Below are positions 30,101 to 38,879 of a stretch of 64,000 nucleotides of DNA, piece by piece. Position numbers and translations under genes: made by a program. Position 1 is the stretch's first letter, and every line of letters starts with the position of its first letter. The notes beneath the pieces were generated by a model that was given only the letters and a program-made list of their open reading frames with translations, had not been told where the DNA came from and did not search any database. The stretch comes from Lytechinus variegatus. Its lineage: Eukaryota; Echinodermata; Echinoidea; Temnopleuroida; Toxopneustidae. The stretch lies in NCBI RefSeq assembly GCF_018143015.1, contig NC_054743.1, forward strand, positions 31,087,934 to 31,151,933, read 5' to 3'.

Positions 30101-31931
30101 CGTATGGATCCGAAATTGCACGATGAAAGGATCCAAAATTGCACGGTTGATGACGTCATTGAAAAAATGGACAGAATGATCGATATCAAATCGCCAATCA
30201 AATGACAAGGATCGATCTAGGTGTATTATAATCCATATTATTACAAACCGAGTGCAGCCAATATGGTGGCACACCATAAGAGTTCCCCAAGGAGCGCTAC
30301 TACGAACAATAATCCTCCGAAACGAGATCCATATTTGATCTGAAACGGGTCGATCATTGTCACGTAGTTGGATGCTCTCATCTTCCTCGTAAAGAAAAGC
30401 CCATCTATTATCGGAGTGAAAAATGAAATAAGGTTTTTTTTATTACATTCTGTAGTCGAGTCTCTTAATTTTATGGAGTGTAAGAAGAAAAAAAAGAATG
30501 AGATGGAAAAAAGAAAGGGAAGGAAAACTGGAAGAAGGTAGTGAGGAAAAAGAGGGGGAAAATTATGATGATGGTGGTCATGGTAATAATAATATAACAT
30601 TAATAATGACAATAATAACAATAACAATGGTAATAATAACAATTAATTCAGCAATCAATCGTGATACTGAAAAAAATGATAAAAAGAATAAGAAGAACAA
30701 AAAGCAGAGGAGGAGAAGGAAGAAGTAGGAGTAGAAGAAGAAGAAGAAATAGAGGAAGAAGATAAAGAGGAGGAAGAAGAAGATTTTAGAATTCCATGAA
30801 GAATGATAAGGTCTCAAGGAGAATATATCAAGGTAACAGAAATAAGGTCATGTAAACTTATTTGTCTGTTGTTGACTTCTGGTCAACATATTGTTGCTTT
30901 ATAAGGCCAATAAAACGAAAGAGAAGTCTATAAAGATTAATTTAGATAACTAAAAGCAATTTAAGAGACAGACCCTATACAAATAAAACTAGAATGAAAT
31001 AAATGGAGGATCAACTACATTTAATATCTTGCAATCAAATTACATATACAATGTATTACTATTACATTCTAAGAAATGCTTATTGCTTTGATTATAACCT
31101 GTCTGTTCCCTTACAAGAACTAGAAAATTGTAATGAATATCTCGAACGTGAGTTTTCTAATGATTTCTTGATTAAGCAACATTTTTGACAAACAACATTA
31201 AAACTACAAGGAAAATGTGTAAGATTAATGCACTTTTAAATAGAAGAAAGGTCTTATTAAACAATGTCCGCAAGTGTATTGAACAATTTATTATTAAAGC
31301 ATCACAACTTACTGACGGCGAAACTGAGACTGTATCCGATTGGAGCTTGTGTCCATAATAACCCACCGCCTGGTCTGAATACCTTTTCCGCTGTTCCATT
31401 GATGTAGCCACCTCCCACCCAAGTTGCTGACAGAATAAAATACTTATGTATATTAGGCAGGAAAAGACTTTTTTATTCTTATTCTTTTCTTCATCATCAT
31501 CATCATCATCTTCTTCTTCTTCTTCATCTTCTTCTCCTCCTTCATCGGCTTACTGATATTTTCTCACATTCAAAACCAATTAAGTTTTGTACTATACTTT
31601 CTTGAATGACTTTACATTAAAAAACAACGTCAATGGGAAGAAAATAAACGTGCACTGTCATGATAGTACATAACGCAAGACTATAAACGATTGATAGATT
31701 TTGATTGATAGGATGGGGTTACTGCCTCTTGATCATATTGCCAATCCGGTTTCAAAACGACTAACCGACTAGTGTGAAGAACCCGACAAACCATCCAATA
31801 TCCCGACGGGCCACCATCACGCGTTCAGGATTGTCCCCTCCTTTGGTTCTCCTAGAAGCCCACATGCCAACGAGAAGGATGATGAGATAGAAAACGATCA
31901 TCCCGGCGACACCACCCCAGTGAACCGCCAT
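20647..31931 (-). CDS. SLC5A7: High-affinity choline transporter (SLC5A7/CHT1-like), complete, eight coding exons
   Basis: Sodium- and chloride-dependent choline uptake at the plasma membrane of cholinergic terminals, rate-limiting for acetylcholine synthesis (known for the family). Exons, in order: 31766-31931, 31313-31426, 30249-30404, 26159-26307, 23896-24021, 22752-22905, 21677-21894 and 20647-21171. Together they give 535 residues (human about 580), all junctions in phase. Visible motifs: N-terminal membrane helix at residues 9-24; [84 protein letters not shown], the serine-rich sodium-site helix of SLC5 proteins; and [13 protein letters not shown] glycosylation sequon NKT (about residue 298) lies in the extracellular loop. 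Start ATG has A at -3 and G at +4. The C-terminal tail is short and acidic. Confidence 0.94.
21677..21894 (-). CDS. SLC5A7: SLC5A7 coding exon 7 (residues 289-361)
   Basis: AT after acceptor ATTCAG completes an Asp codon: [12 protein letters not shown] loop, [20 protein letters not shown], then [19 protein letters not shown] and FRPK; donor GTAAGA. Confidence 0.95.
21950..22250. other. SLC5A7 intron 6, left part
   Basis: AT-rich intron with short runs of (ACT)n, (ATC)n and (CAT)n; no exon. Confidence 0.4.
22420..22742. repeat. (CCT)n followed by imperfect (CAT/CAC)n microsatellite
   Basis: CCT-rich at 22436-22485, then CAT/CAC units with interruptions up to about 22740, ending roughly ten bases from the exon 6 donor. 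Open frames here translate as Pro/His/Ser or Asp/Met homopolymers and are not genes. Confidence 0.9.
22752..22905 (-). CDS. SLC5A7: SLC5A7 coding exon 6 (residues 238-288)
   Basis: [20 protein letters not shown] and [19 protein letters not shown]. Acceptor TTCCTAG. Donor GTGGGTGC is followed within about ten bases by the long ATG/GTG-repeat tract at 22420-22742. Confidence 0.94.
23555..23866. repeat. Inverted-repeat element of GGTTTAA words, copy 1
   Basis: Left end (cggcccgtattctgtactcagg, about 23559) pairs with right end (actttagaataacgggcc, about 23845). The interior has repeated gtttaa and the block aaccaatcggagc. A second copy is at 45735-46025 and fragments lie at 36650-36800. Confidence 0.55.
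23896..24021 (-). CDS. SLC5A7: SLC5A7 coding exon 5 (residues 196-237)
   Basis: 42 codons, phase 0 at both ends: [37 protein letters not shown]. Acceptor TTCTAG, donor GTATGT. Confidence 0.94.
24385..24664. repeat. Near-perfect 280-bp palindrome of GGTTCAA words
   Basis: Ends CACACTAAGAAATA and (other strand) CACACTGAGAAATAC. The two arms (24385-24515 and 24535-24664) pair almost throughout, with words ggttcaaaattgaacc, gaaaggttgatgca and tgcaccctgcgggttc. Lies in SLC5A7 intron 4; a non-autonomous hairpin MITE is likely. Confidence 0.75.
24795..25615. mobile_element. Tc1/mariner-like MITE, 821 bp, TA-flanked, copy 1
   Basis: Ends CAGTGCGTCCCAGAAAAAAC and (other strand) CAGTGCGTCCCACAAAAAAA, flanked by TA on both sides (24793-24794, 25616-25617). 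The TA target and CAGT ends fit the Tc1/mariner group. No intact transposase. A 546-bp relative is at 38061-38606 and a diverged one at 61358-61876. Confidence 0.75.
25690..25835. mobile_element. GTTTCATGAAA-family palindromic MITE, copy 2
   Basis: Contains the family blocks cctgctttatccggtaatta, ctatagtaacag, ctcagccaataaaaa and cttgtcagacgaaaatgttg; ends are diverged (tatcataaacttg, gttgatgaaaag). Confidence 0.5.
26159..26307 (-). CDS. SLC5A7: SLC5A7 coding exon 4 (residues 146-195)
   Basis: GC after acceptor TCTAAG completes a Gly codon, then [20 protein letters not shown] and [19 protein letters not shown]; donor GTGAGT. The intron upstream (to exon 3, 3.9 kb) carries the large foldback element. 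Confidence 0.93.
27200..27323 (-). mobile_element. tRNA-derived SINE copy with intact B box
   Basis: On the minus strand it contains GGTTCGATCCC, a match to the RNA polymerase III B-box consensus, in the order CGCCTGGCTATAC, GGAAAGTCCTGGGTTCGATC, CGGTACCTATGCCTGTGATC, ATTTAAATAAATGGAAATGC. The same order is found at 61255-61357/61877-61892. It abuts the left arm of the foldback element. Confidence 0.6.
28200..28675. repeat. AGATCTA / TAACGTTAGA / TAGGCCTA word-rich domain
   Basis: Short palindromic words (agatct, tctaga, aacgtt, aggcct) recur densely, with fewer in 29340-29560. It forms the asymmetric interior of the foldback element. Confidence 0.6.
28801..29232. repeat. Four-copy 108-bp tandem array
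   Basis: Copies start at 28801, 28909, 29017 and 29125 (ttacacaacccatcagtcaa) and are nearly identical. Each unit contains an imperfect hairpin from ttacacaaccc to gggtgtgtaa, then ctttggaccgccgga and ttttcccga. Since 108 is 36 codons, frames stay open on both strands. Degenerate partial units flank the array at 28710-28800 and 29233-29330. Confidence 0.9.
30249..30404 (-). CDS. SLC5A7: SLC5A7 coding exon 3 (residues 94-145)
   Basis: Encodes [20 protein letters not shown] and [20 protein letters not shown]. Acceptor ATAATAG; donor GTTTGT, a weak but GT-type donor that the reading frame requires. Confidence 0.92.
30480..30790. repeat. GAA/GGA-rich and AATAAC-rich simple sequence
   Basis: Purine-rich and (aataac)n-like low-complexity DNA within SLC5A7 intron 2; the open frames over it are low-complexity. 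Confidence 0.75.
31313..31426 (-). CDS. SLC5A7: SLC5A7 coding exon 2 (residues 56-93)
   Basis: CA after acceptor CTGTCAG completes an Ala codon. Encodes the family signature [15 protein letters not shown] and [17 protein letters not shown]; donor GTAAGT. Confidence 0.95.
31493..31545. repeat. (CAT)n-(CTT)n microsatellite
   Basis: Simple triplet repeat in SLC5A7 intron 1, about 65 bp from the exon 2 acceptor. Confidence 0.85.
31766..31931 (-). CDS. SLC5A7: SLC5A7 coding exon 1 (residues 1-55)
   Basis: Begins [20 protein letters not shown]; also [14 protein letters not shown]. Acceptor TTCTTACAG at 31952-31950 precedes 18 untranslated bases and the ATG, so an upstream non-coding exon exists. 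Donor is GTTAGT, leaving one base (G). Confidence 0.93.
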
Positions 31932-31949
31932 ATTTGCGATGCTGTGTAA

Positions 31950-33340
31950 CTGTAAGAACGAGCAAGGATATAACGACCCATATTTTATTTAAAGAAAGGC
32001 AAATTTTAAAGTCGTATATTCATTTACATCTGTACGGGAGAATGATTTTAGCATCAACTTGAACAACAGTCAATAAACTATTAAAAGGAGTAAGAAAAAA
32101 TGGGTTTATATTAAAGAAAAATGTGATTCTAAAAAGTGAACTTTCCGACTCTACGTAAAGCAAATAGCATATCAAAAATACTATTTCAGATAGCTATTTT
32201 CCGATATCGACAGTTTAGATATGGATTTTATTTTTGTATACTGACAAGCTTCTGTTCATATTTACATTCTCTAAGTTTTTTCCGATATGTAATGCATTTC
32301 TTTATATCTACAAATTTCTGCCCACATTTGTGATTCTTTTATATATATATATATATGTTTTTTTCAAGCTAGCTAAGGTGCTAGTATTTTTTTTTACTTA
32401 GCGATGAACATCCATATTTTGTTTTATTTGGGGGGGGGGATTTGGGGGCTTTGTGCTGGTTTCATGGGTTGATTTATGTCACATGGGTGGTATACGTCAG
32501 CTGCCCCTTCGACCACCTTTACCGTAAGATTTATAATTTGAATTGTTTTATTATTTCTCTCCTATATACGTGGGCTCCGTTGGGTATATTTTCATCGACC
32601 GAGGGCGTCTGCTGTTCCTTTCCTGCCGCCCTGTTTTTTTTTTACATTTTTGTAATGAATACTCTGTGGCGAGAATCGGATGACTAAGACAACATTATGA
32701 CGTTTGAAACCTCCTCCCCACTATACTTTCTCCTTCATGTAAAACTGGGTAAGGGAGGAATGGAGCTAAGATGATGAAAAAAAAGGTAACAAAAAGAGGA
32801 TGGGGTGGATAATTCTAAAGTAAAAAAAAACTTTGAGGTCATTATATAACAAAATGTTTTGCTCGCGCTTCGCGCTGCTCTACGTAACGGTCTACGGCCG
32901 TGTTCAGGGGTCAAATCGTATATGTTTAGAGGGGCGACCTAACGTATTACAGGCTCCTAGATAGATCAAGGACAACCCGCGTAATTGGTACATAATCTTC
33001 AGATATCTGTTTCTATCAAAACTGTTTCTAGGACGTTTTGTCTTATCATTGGACAAATTTGAGTAAAGAAAGTCTGTGCGAACAGGTTCAACGGAATACG
33101 CATTGTGGGTAGTCTGCAGGTATATACATTCACTGAAACTTTCATCAACAAGTGTTTCTTCATAGCACATAATTATAATAATGATATCAATAATAATAAT
33201 AATAATAATAATAAAATACTACCACTATAAAATAAAATTATAGAGTAATCTGAATATATTTTGTAAACCTAACCCTAAAGACCCCAACAAAAATGAAAGG
33301 CCTCTTCGCTTCACCTTCTAATATTGCTTCCAATATTGTT
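31950..33340. other. SLC5A7 5' UTR intron, no exon recognised
   Basis: AT-rich with a (TA)n run at 32341-32356, a G-run at 32430 and a ctcgcgcttcgcgctgc word at 32864. Small trinucleotide (aat)n at 33188-33215. Confidence 0.4.
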
Positions 33341-33343
33341 TTG

Positions 33344-34022
33344 TTGAAAAGTGACTTACTGTTGCGGAGTTAGGTGTCAAAAGAGAGTCTTCGGTGTAAA
33401 CTTTAACGTTGACCTGAAAATGACATTTGACCTTACCATGTGACCTCCGACTGCAGCATAACATTCACGTCCCCAAAGTCCATCTACCATCCAAGTTTGG
33501 TTGAAAAGTGACTTACGGTTGCGGAGTTAGGTGTGATAAGAGAGTCTTGCATGTAAACTTTAACGTTGACCAGAAAATGACCATTGACCTTACCCTGTGA
33601 CCTCCGACTGCAGCATAACATGCAGGTCCCCAAGTCCATCTACCATCCAAGTTTGGTTGAAAAGTGAATTACATGTACAGTTGCGGAGTTAGGTGTCATA
33701 AGGAAGTCTTGGATGTAAACTTTAACGTTGACCTGAAAATGACCTTTGACCTTACCATGTGACCTCCGACTGCAGCATAACATGCACGTCCTCAAAGTCC
33801 ATCTACCATCCAAGTTTGCTTGAAAAGTGACTTACGGTTGCGGAGTTAGGTGTGATAAGAGAGTCTTGCATGTAAACTTTAACGTTGACCTGAAAATGAC
33901 CTTTGACCTTTCCTTGTGACTTCTGACTGCAGCATAAGATACAGCTCCTCCAAGTCCATCTATCATCCAAGTTTGGTTGAAAAGCAACTCAGGGTTGTGG
34001 AGTTATGTGTCATTAGGTTTTG
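33344..34022. repeat. 157-bp tandem array, about 4.3 units
   Basis: The word ttgaaaag recurs at 33344, 33501, 33657, 33820 and 33977. Units contain gttgcggagttaggtgt, taaactttaacgttgacc, tgacctttgacctt, atgtgacctccgactgcagc and ccatctaccatccaagtttg. The array ends in a gacggacggac run, as such marine-invertebrate arrays often do. Confidence 0.85.
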
Positions 34023-34564
34023 TGACGGACGGACGACATTTGGATCCTTAAAGTCTCGCCTTCACCTTTGGTGGGAGAGAAAAACTCTTGTTACCTTTGT
34101 CAACGATGTCTCCGCCCACGCCAAAATCAATAGGCGGCTTTGCTATACCATACTCTATCTTCATGCCAAATTTTAAGATGATCAGAGAAGAAAGGCAACT
34201 GATAGATCGCTCACAAGAAAATCTCTGCGGCGGCGGCGGACGCGGCGCGACTAGTCCAAATCCATCCTCCGAACTCTGTTCGCAATGTCCAGAATGGGTT
34301 GCGGTTTTATAATATATCACTCTAAAAACATTGTGCTTCAGCGCTTCATTTACATACTGTGATGATCAAATGCGCTGTGTAGAATGAGAAGGGGGGAAAT
34401 GAATATTAGATTGCTAAAATTCCTAGCTTATCTTTAGATTATTTCATATGTCATTTTCATTTCGTGTATTTCCAGTTCCAAGAAATGCAAAAAAGTCGTG
34501 AACTATGAAACTCTAAACATACAGTGCACTTGGGAGAATTGCTTACTTTGTAATGGCGTAATAA

Positions 34565-34800
34565 TGATAGGTGGATTGTTTTTACAGCGCTTTTTGCCCG
34601 AGGATACAAAGCGCTGCTATTATTACTCCGGCTTTGGCTGGAGCTGTATACCAGTTTTTCATAGGCGCTGGGTGCATTCAAGGAATTAATCTTGCCAGAT
34701 ACCCATCCATCTCCCAGTAAAGCGCAGTGTGGATAAATTACTTGCTGTCAAAGGAAATAAGGTATGGCTGGGATTCGCACCCGCGACCCTCTGTAATGAC
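34565..34800. mobile_element. SINE-like repeat, copy related to 19405-19850
   Basis: Blocks gcgctttttgcccgaggata, ctccggctttggctggagct, acccatccatctccc, agtgtggataaattacttgc and ggctgggattcgcacccgcg. On the minus strand the last block is GGTGCGAATCCC, near the tRNA B-box consensus. Confidence 0.55.
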
Positions 34801-34809
34801 TGAATGGTG

Positions 34810-36160
34810 ATCATGGGTATATTTGCTTTTGTTTGGTGTTTTGTTAGACTCAACGCTATCAACAATTTTATGAACTTTTTATTATCCTTTCCTGGATAGC
34901 AAGTTGAGTTTTATCGTAGGCAAATTGGAGGGACTATACCGCTTATCAAACATCAAACAAGATCTCAATAAGGGGCCGTGTGCACCACGATAAAAGGTTA
35001 ATAAAATACACTAAAGCTGAACATTATCAATCACAGATTCTTCTATCAGAATAATTAATTCAGAAAAGAAGCAACATATTTTCTTCAAAGAAAGAAACTC
35101 ATTGAGAATGTATTTTAGAAACGGAATATAATTGGAAAGAAGAATGGATCATTTATTAATATAGGCCTAATATAAATTATATATACTAATATAAATATTC
35201 TATATTTTCCTCATTTAATGGTAGTCTAAACAACAGGGGGTCAGTGTCTTGCTGAAACATATACAAATTGTCATTATTGAAATTGATTTTTTTTCGAACA
35301 GCAAAATCTGAAATGTGAATCAGTATTATAATGACAATAATAATAAATTAGTCTTATGTAGCGCTTTTAATGAAATCCATATCAAAGGGTTTACAATGTA
35401 GAACATACGAAATATACAAACAAAAGTGAATTTCGAAATCACATAAAAAATATATATCAAGGACACTTATAATGGGATAGAGGTGATTTCAGTATTGCCA
35501 TACACCTAATCCAGGCCAGTAGCCGGGGGGGGGGGGGTTCCGTAGAACCCCTCCATTAACAAGAACAAAAAACCGTGAAGGAAAAGGGAAATCAAACCTA
35601 ACCTTTTCATGATTACAACATTGAACGGAATGTCCCGTTTTAGGTCTAATCCTCAAAAGAGGTTCGTGATTCGCATTTCTAATAATTGTTTGGATATATT
35701 CTTTTCTTTGTTAAAAACGTGCCGAAACTGTCTGTTTTTTCCAGATCAGAATATCTATTTTTTTCTTCATCTCGTGGTACCCGCTGGCATATGTTTAAAT
35801 AACTAAATACCGATCGCATTAAGAACAATACAAAAAGTGCGTACAAATGTGCCGTCTTTAGGTCTAAATCGCCAAAAAAAAATAAGATTCACCCCCGTAT
35901 ACTTTTTGTTTAAACAACAGTATGCTTTAAAACTCATTATTAGGTTAGACTGTAAAATTGTAAACAATTTTTCTTAGACTCTACATCCCTATAAACAATT
36001 TTTTTAAAACGAGTTCCCTCAACTTTCTTTATTTTTTCTTTATTTGAGATTCCATGAGTATTTATTTCCATATAAAAAGATAAAATATGTACATAGCATA
36101 CTATGGTATCAAAGTAAATAGTAGAGGAATTTAATTAAGTCGCATGATATTCCATTAGTG
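34810..36160. other. Intergenic AT-rich DNA
   Basis: No gene recognised. Contains a G-run (35525-35540) followed by text seen in other G-run elements, and a gtttaggtctaaatc/gttttaggtctaatcc pair (35637, 35857). Confidence 0.4.
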
Positions 36161-36164
36161 TCAG

Positions 36165-36193
36165 CATGGACCTATTACGAGACAGGTCCATGG
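36165..36193. repeat. 29-bp palindromic repeat, copy 1
   Basis: CATGGACCTAT and (A)CAGGTCCATGG flank TACGAG. The same 29-bp unit occurs in opposite orientation, with one difference, at 58082-58110. Confidence 0.7.
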
Positions 36194-36245
36194 TGTCAAA
36201 AAGGGAGGTGTGGGTAGAGTATAATTATGTCACCCACATTTTGCC

Positions 36246-36540
36246 CTATCTCCGCTCTTGTATGCTATGGTTTTCTAATTAATAAGCAAGAGGTTGAAAT
36301 AACAAAAGGGAAAGCATTATTAATATAGAGATTACATAGTAATTCAAATAGTACAATTGTTTTAACTAAGAATTACAAAAAATCTCCAATCTCCGCTCTT
36401 GTATGCCATGGTTTCCAATTAATAAGCAAGAGTTTGAAATAACAAAAGGGAAAGCATTATTAATATAGAGATTACATTGTAATTTAAATATTTGCCTTGC
36501 ATAATGCAGTACAATTATTTTAACTAAGAATTACAAAAAA
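36246..36540. repeat. Direct tandem duplication, about 145-bp unit
   Basis: The text ctccgctcttgtatgc.atgg, aattaataagcaagag.ttga, gaaagcattattaatataga and ttttaactaagaattac occurs twice in the same order with few differences. Confidence 0.8.
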
Positions 36541-36574
36541 ATAGGATATCTAACCAAGTTTTAAAGAAAAATCC

Positions 36575-36805
36575 GGAATGGCCCCGGATATATTCATGAG
36601 CAGCATGTTGATGAAATTAAATGAAGGAACAAAAAATTGACTCCGAACCATGGTTTAAATATCTGGTTTAACGAACTATTCCCTTTTAAGAAAGACCCGA
36701 AATGGTCCCGGATATATTCATGAGCAACACGATTATGAAATGAAATGACAACAAAAAATTGAATTTGAGCCGTGGTTTAATTCTATGCTTAACTATGGGA
36801 GAAAA
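36575..36805. repeat. Second tandem duplication, about 125-bp unit, with GGTTTAA
   Basis: The text cggatatattcatgagcaac/gc, aacaaaaaattga, cc(a/g)tggtttaa recurs twice (36590-36672, 36705-36785). It shares GGTTTAA words with the inverted-repeat family at 23555 and 45735. Confidence 0.65.
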
Positions 36806-36830
36806 AAAGTTTCACAGCATGGCATAATTA

Positions 36831-37431
36831 AAGGTCAAGTCCACCTCAGAATAATGTTGATTTGAATCAATAGAGAAAAATCAGACAAGCACAATGCTGA
36901 AAATTTCATCAAAATCGGATGTAAAATAAGAAAGTTATGACATTTCAAAGTTTTGCTTATTTTTAACAAAATAGTTATACGAACGAGCCAGTTACATCCA
37001 GATGAGAGAGTCAATGATGTCACTCACTCAATATTTCTCTTGTTTTTTATTGTTTGAATTATACAATATTTCAATTTTTACGAATTTGAAGATTAGGACC
37101 TCCTTGCCTGAAGCACAAAATGTTCAAATAATGGAATTCAACGTGTTCAGGGAGGAATGAAACTTCATTTCACATCACAATGACGAGAAAATCAAAATGT
37201 TTCATATTTCAAACAATAAACAACAAAATATATAGTGAGTGACATCATCGACTCTCTCATTTGGATGTAACTGGCTCGTTCATATAACTGTTTTGTGAAA
37301 TGAAGCGAAACTTTAAATGTCATAACTTTCTTATTTTACATCGGATTTTGATGAAATTTTCAGTGTTATGCTTGTTGAATTTTTCTCTTTTTATTCAAAT
37401 AAAGTTTTTGTTGGGGTGGACTTGTCCTTTA
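36831..37431. mobile_element. 600-bp hairpin MITE with AAAGGNCAAGTCCACC ends
   Basis: Left end aaaggtcaagtccacctcag pairs with right end gttggggtggacttgtcctt. Inner arms pair too: caaaatcggatgtaaaataa with ttattttacatcggattttg, gagccagttacatccagatg with catttggatgtaactggctc, and gagagtcaatgatgtcactc with gagtgacatcatcgactctc. Truncated relatives lie at 13797-14325 and probably 100-340. Confidence 0.75.
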
Positions 37432-37675
37432 AAGCATATTTCTTTTGGCTTGTTTAGTTCAGGTGAAGAAATCTCAACCAAGAATCTACTGTTTGAGATT
37501 TCTGCTCATTTCGGTTATCAAAAAAAGATAACTTTGGATTCAAACGAGGGTTAATTCTAGCATCGGTTGAGGATGAAGGTCTGCTTGAAAAAAAAGGAAA
37601 AGGAAAGTAGCTTTAAAAAGGGAAAGGGAACATCATCACGACAAATGGAACTTAACAATACAATTATATCGGGCA

Positions 37676-37800
37676 CTCACCAAGTTGTAGAAGTTGTCAG
37701 ATAAAGTAATGGAAATCGGAGCAACAAGATTTGTTGTTACGTCTGGGATTGGTCTAATCTCGGAAGAGAATGAAATCACTCGTGGCCTATATCAGTGATA
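37676..37800 (-). other. Candidate non-coding first exon of SLC5A7
   Basis: An upstream exon is required by the acceptor at 31950-31952. The minus strand here offers a strong donor (CTTG then GTGAGTGCCC, 37677-37684 region) following non-repetitive sequence. The link is inference only; the true first exon may be elsewhere. Confidence 0.25.
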
Positions 37801-38060
37801 GAGTTCTTCCCAGCTCCCTCAACAAATAAGCATCGATGAGTGTCTTGCCATTATCTTATCTAAGTGCTATCGATGCACGGTGTTACAGTCAAACCAATGA
37901 AACCGACTCCAAACTGACCGATACATACGTCATTGAAAATCACGTGATACTCTTGATCAGCACAAGAATGGAATGACATTCAGGGATGTTGACATAACAG
38001 TCTACTGTAGTGAAGTTACATATGATTTGAATTGAATTGCAATGACTTGTTTTGAATATA

Positions 38061-38606
38061 CAGTGCGTCCCAGAAAAGAAACGAAACCTAGATGATTTAT
38101 CATAAACTTACTCATAGATACAATAGACAAATGACCTACCATTTTAAAGCTTACAATCTCCTCTTTCATCTGAAATTACTTATATTATTTCTTATTCACG
38201 CATGAATGAGCTAAAACAATTCGAAGAAAGCATGCCAAAAACTCATTTGGCGAAGGGTATCTGAATTTCAAAAAGAATATCACATGACTTAAAAGTTCAA
38301 TATCTGCTCTTTAATTTGATACCTTAATCACAGAAAATGGTCAAGAAGTAAAATAGTTATAATCCCTCGAAACAATGCTTGCATTTCAATAAAAACCGAG
38401 ATACGGCCCGCCAAGTGACTTTTTGGTCTCCCTTTTTCAAATTGTTTTTGCTCACTCATGCGTGAATGAGAAATAATCTAAGTAGTTTCAGATGAAAGAG
38501 GAGATTTTAAGCTTTAAAATGGTAGGTCATTTGTCTAACGTATTTGTGATTAAAATATGATAAATCATCGAAAAATCTCGGTTTCGTTTTTTTGTGGGAC
38601 GCACTG
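38061..38606. mobile_element. Tc1/mariner-like MITE, 546 bp, TA-flanked, copy 2
   Basis: Ends CAGTGCGTCCCAGAAAAGAA and (other strand) CAGTGCGTCCCACAAAAAAA, with TA at 38059-38060 and 38607-38608. Internal blocks (gacaaatgacctaccatttt, gaaagaggagattttaagc) match the 821-bp copy at 24795, with an internal deletion relative to it. Confidence 0.75.
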
Positions 38607-38610
38607 TACA

Positions 38611-38850
38611 AGCGTGATTACACCTGGGAAAAAATAACAATTGAATTGAATTGAAATGAATTGAATATACAAGCCTTATTACGCCTGGGCAAATTGAATT
38701 GAATGAATTGAATTGAAAATACAGGCATTATTACGCCAGATTAAACATAAGAATTGATATGAATGGAAATGAATTGAATTGGTAAACAGTCAGTATTAAT
38801 ACGCCCGGGCAAACACTATAATTGAATTGAATTGAATAATTATATAGGCG
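38611..38850. repeat. Tandem GAATTGAATT / TTACGCC(T/C)GGGCAAA repeat, about 60-bp unit
   Basis: Four units, each with a ttaattacgcc-like block (attacacctggg, attacgcctgggc, attacgccaga, aatacgcccgggc) followed by ttgaattgaat. Confidence 0.6.
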
Positions 38851-38879
38851 TTAGTTGCAAACAATGCAGGTGCCCCTCC

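Noticed and set aside
30241..30642. 133-residue minus-strand frame extending choline transporter exon 3 upstream
   Set aside because: Only the part from 30404 downward aligns with the transporter; the upstream part is low-complexity intron before the ATAATAG acceptor.
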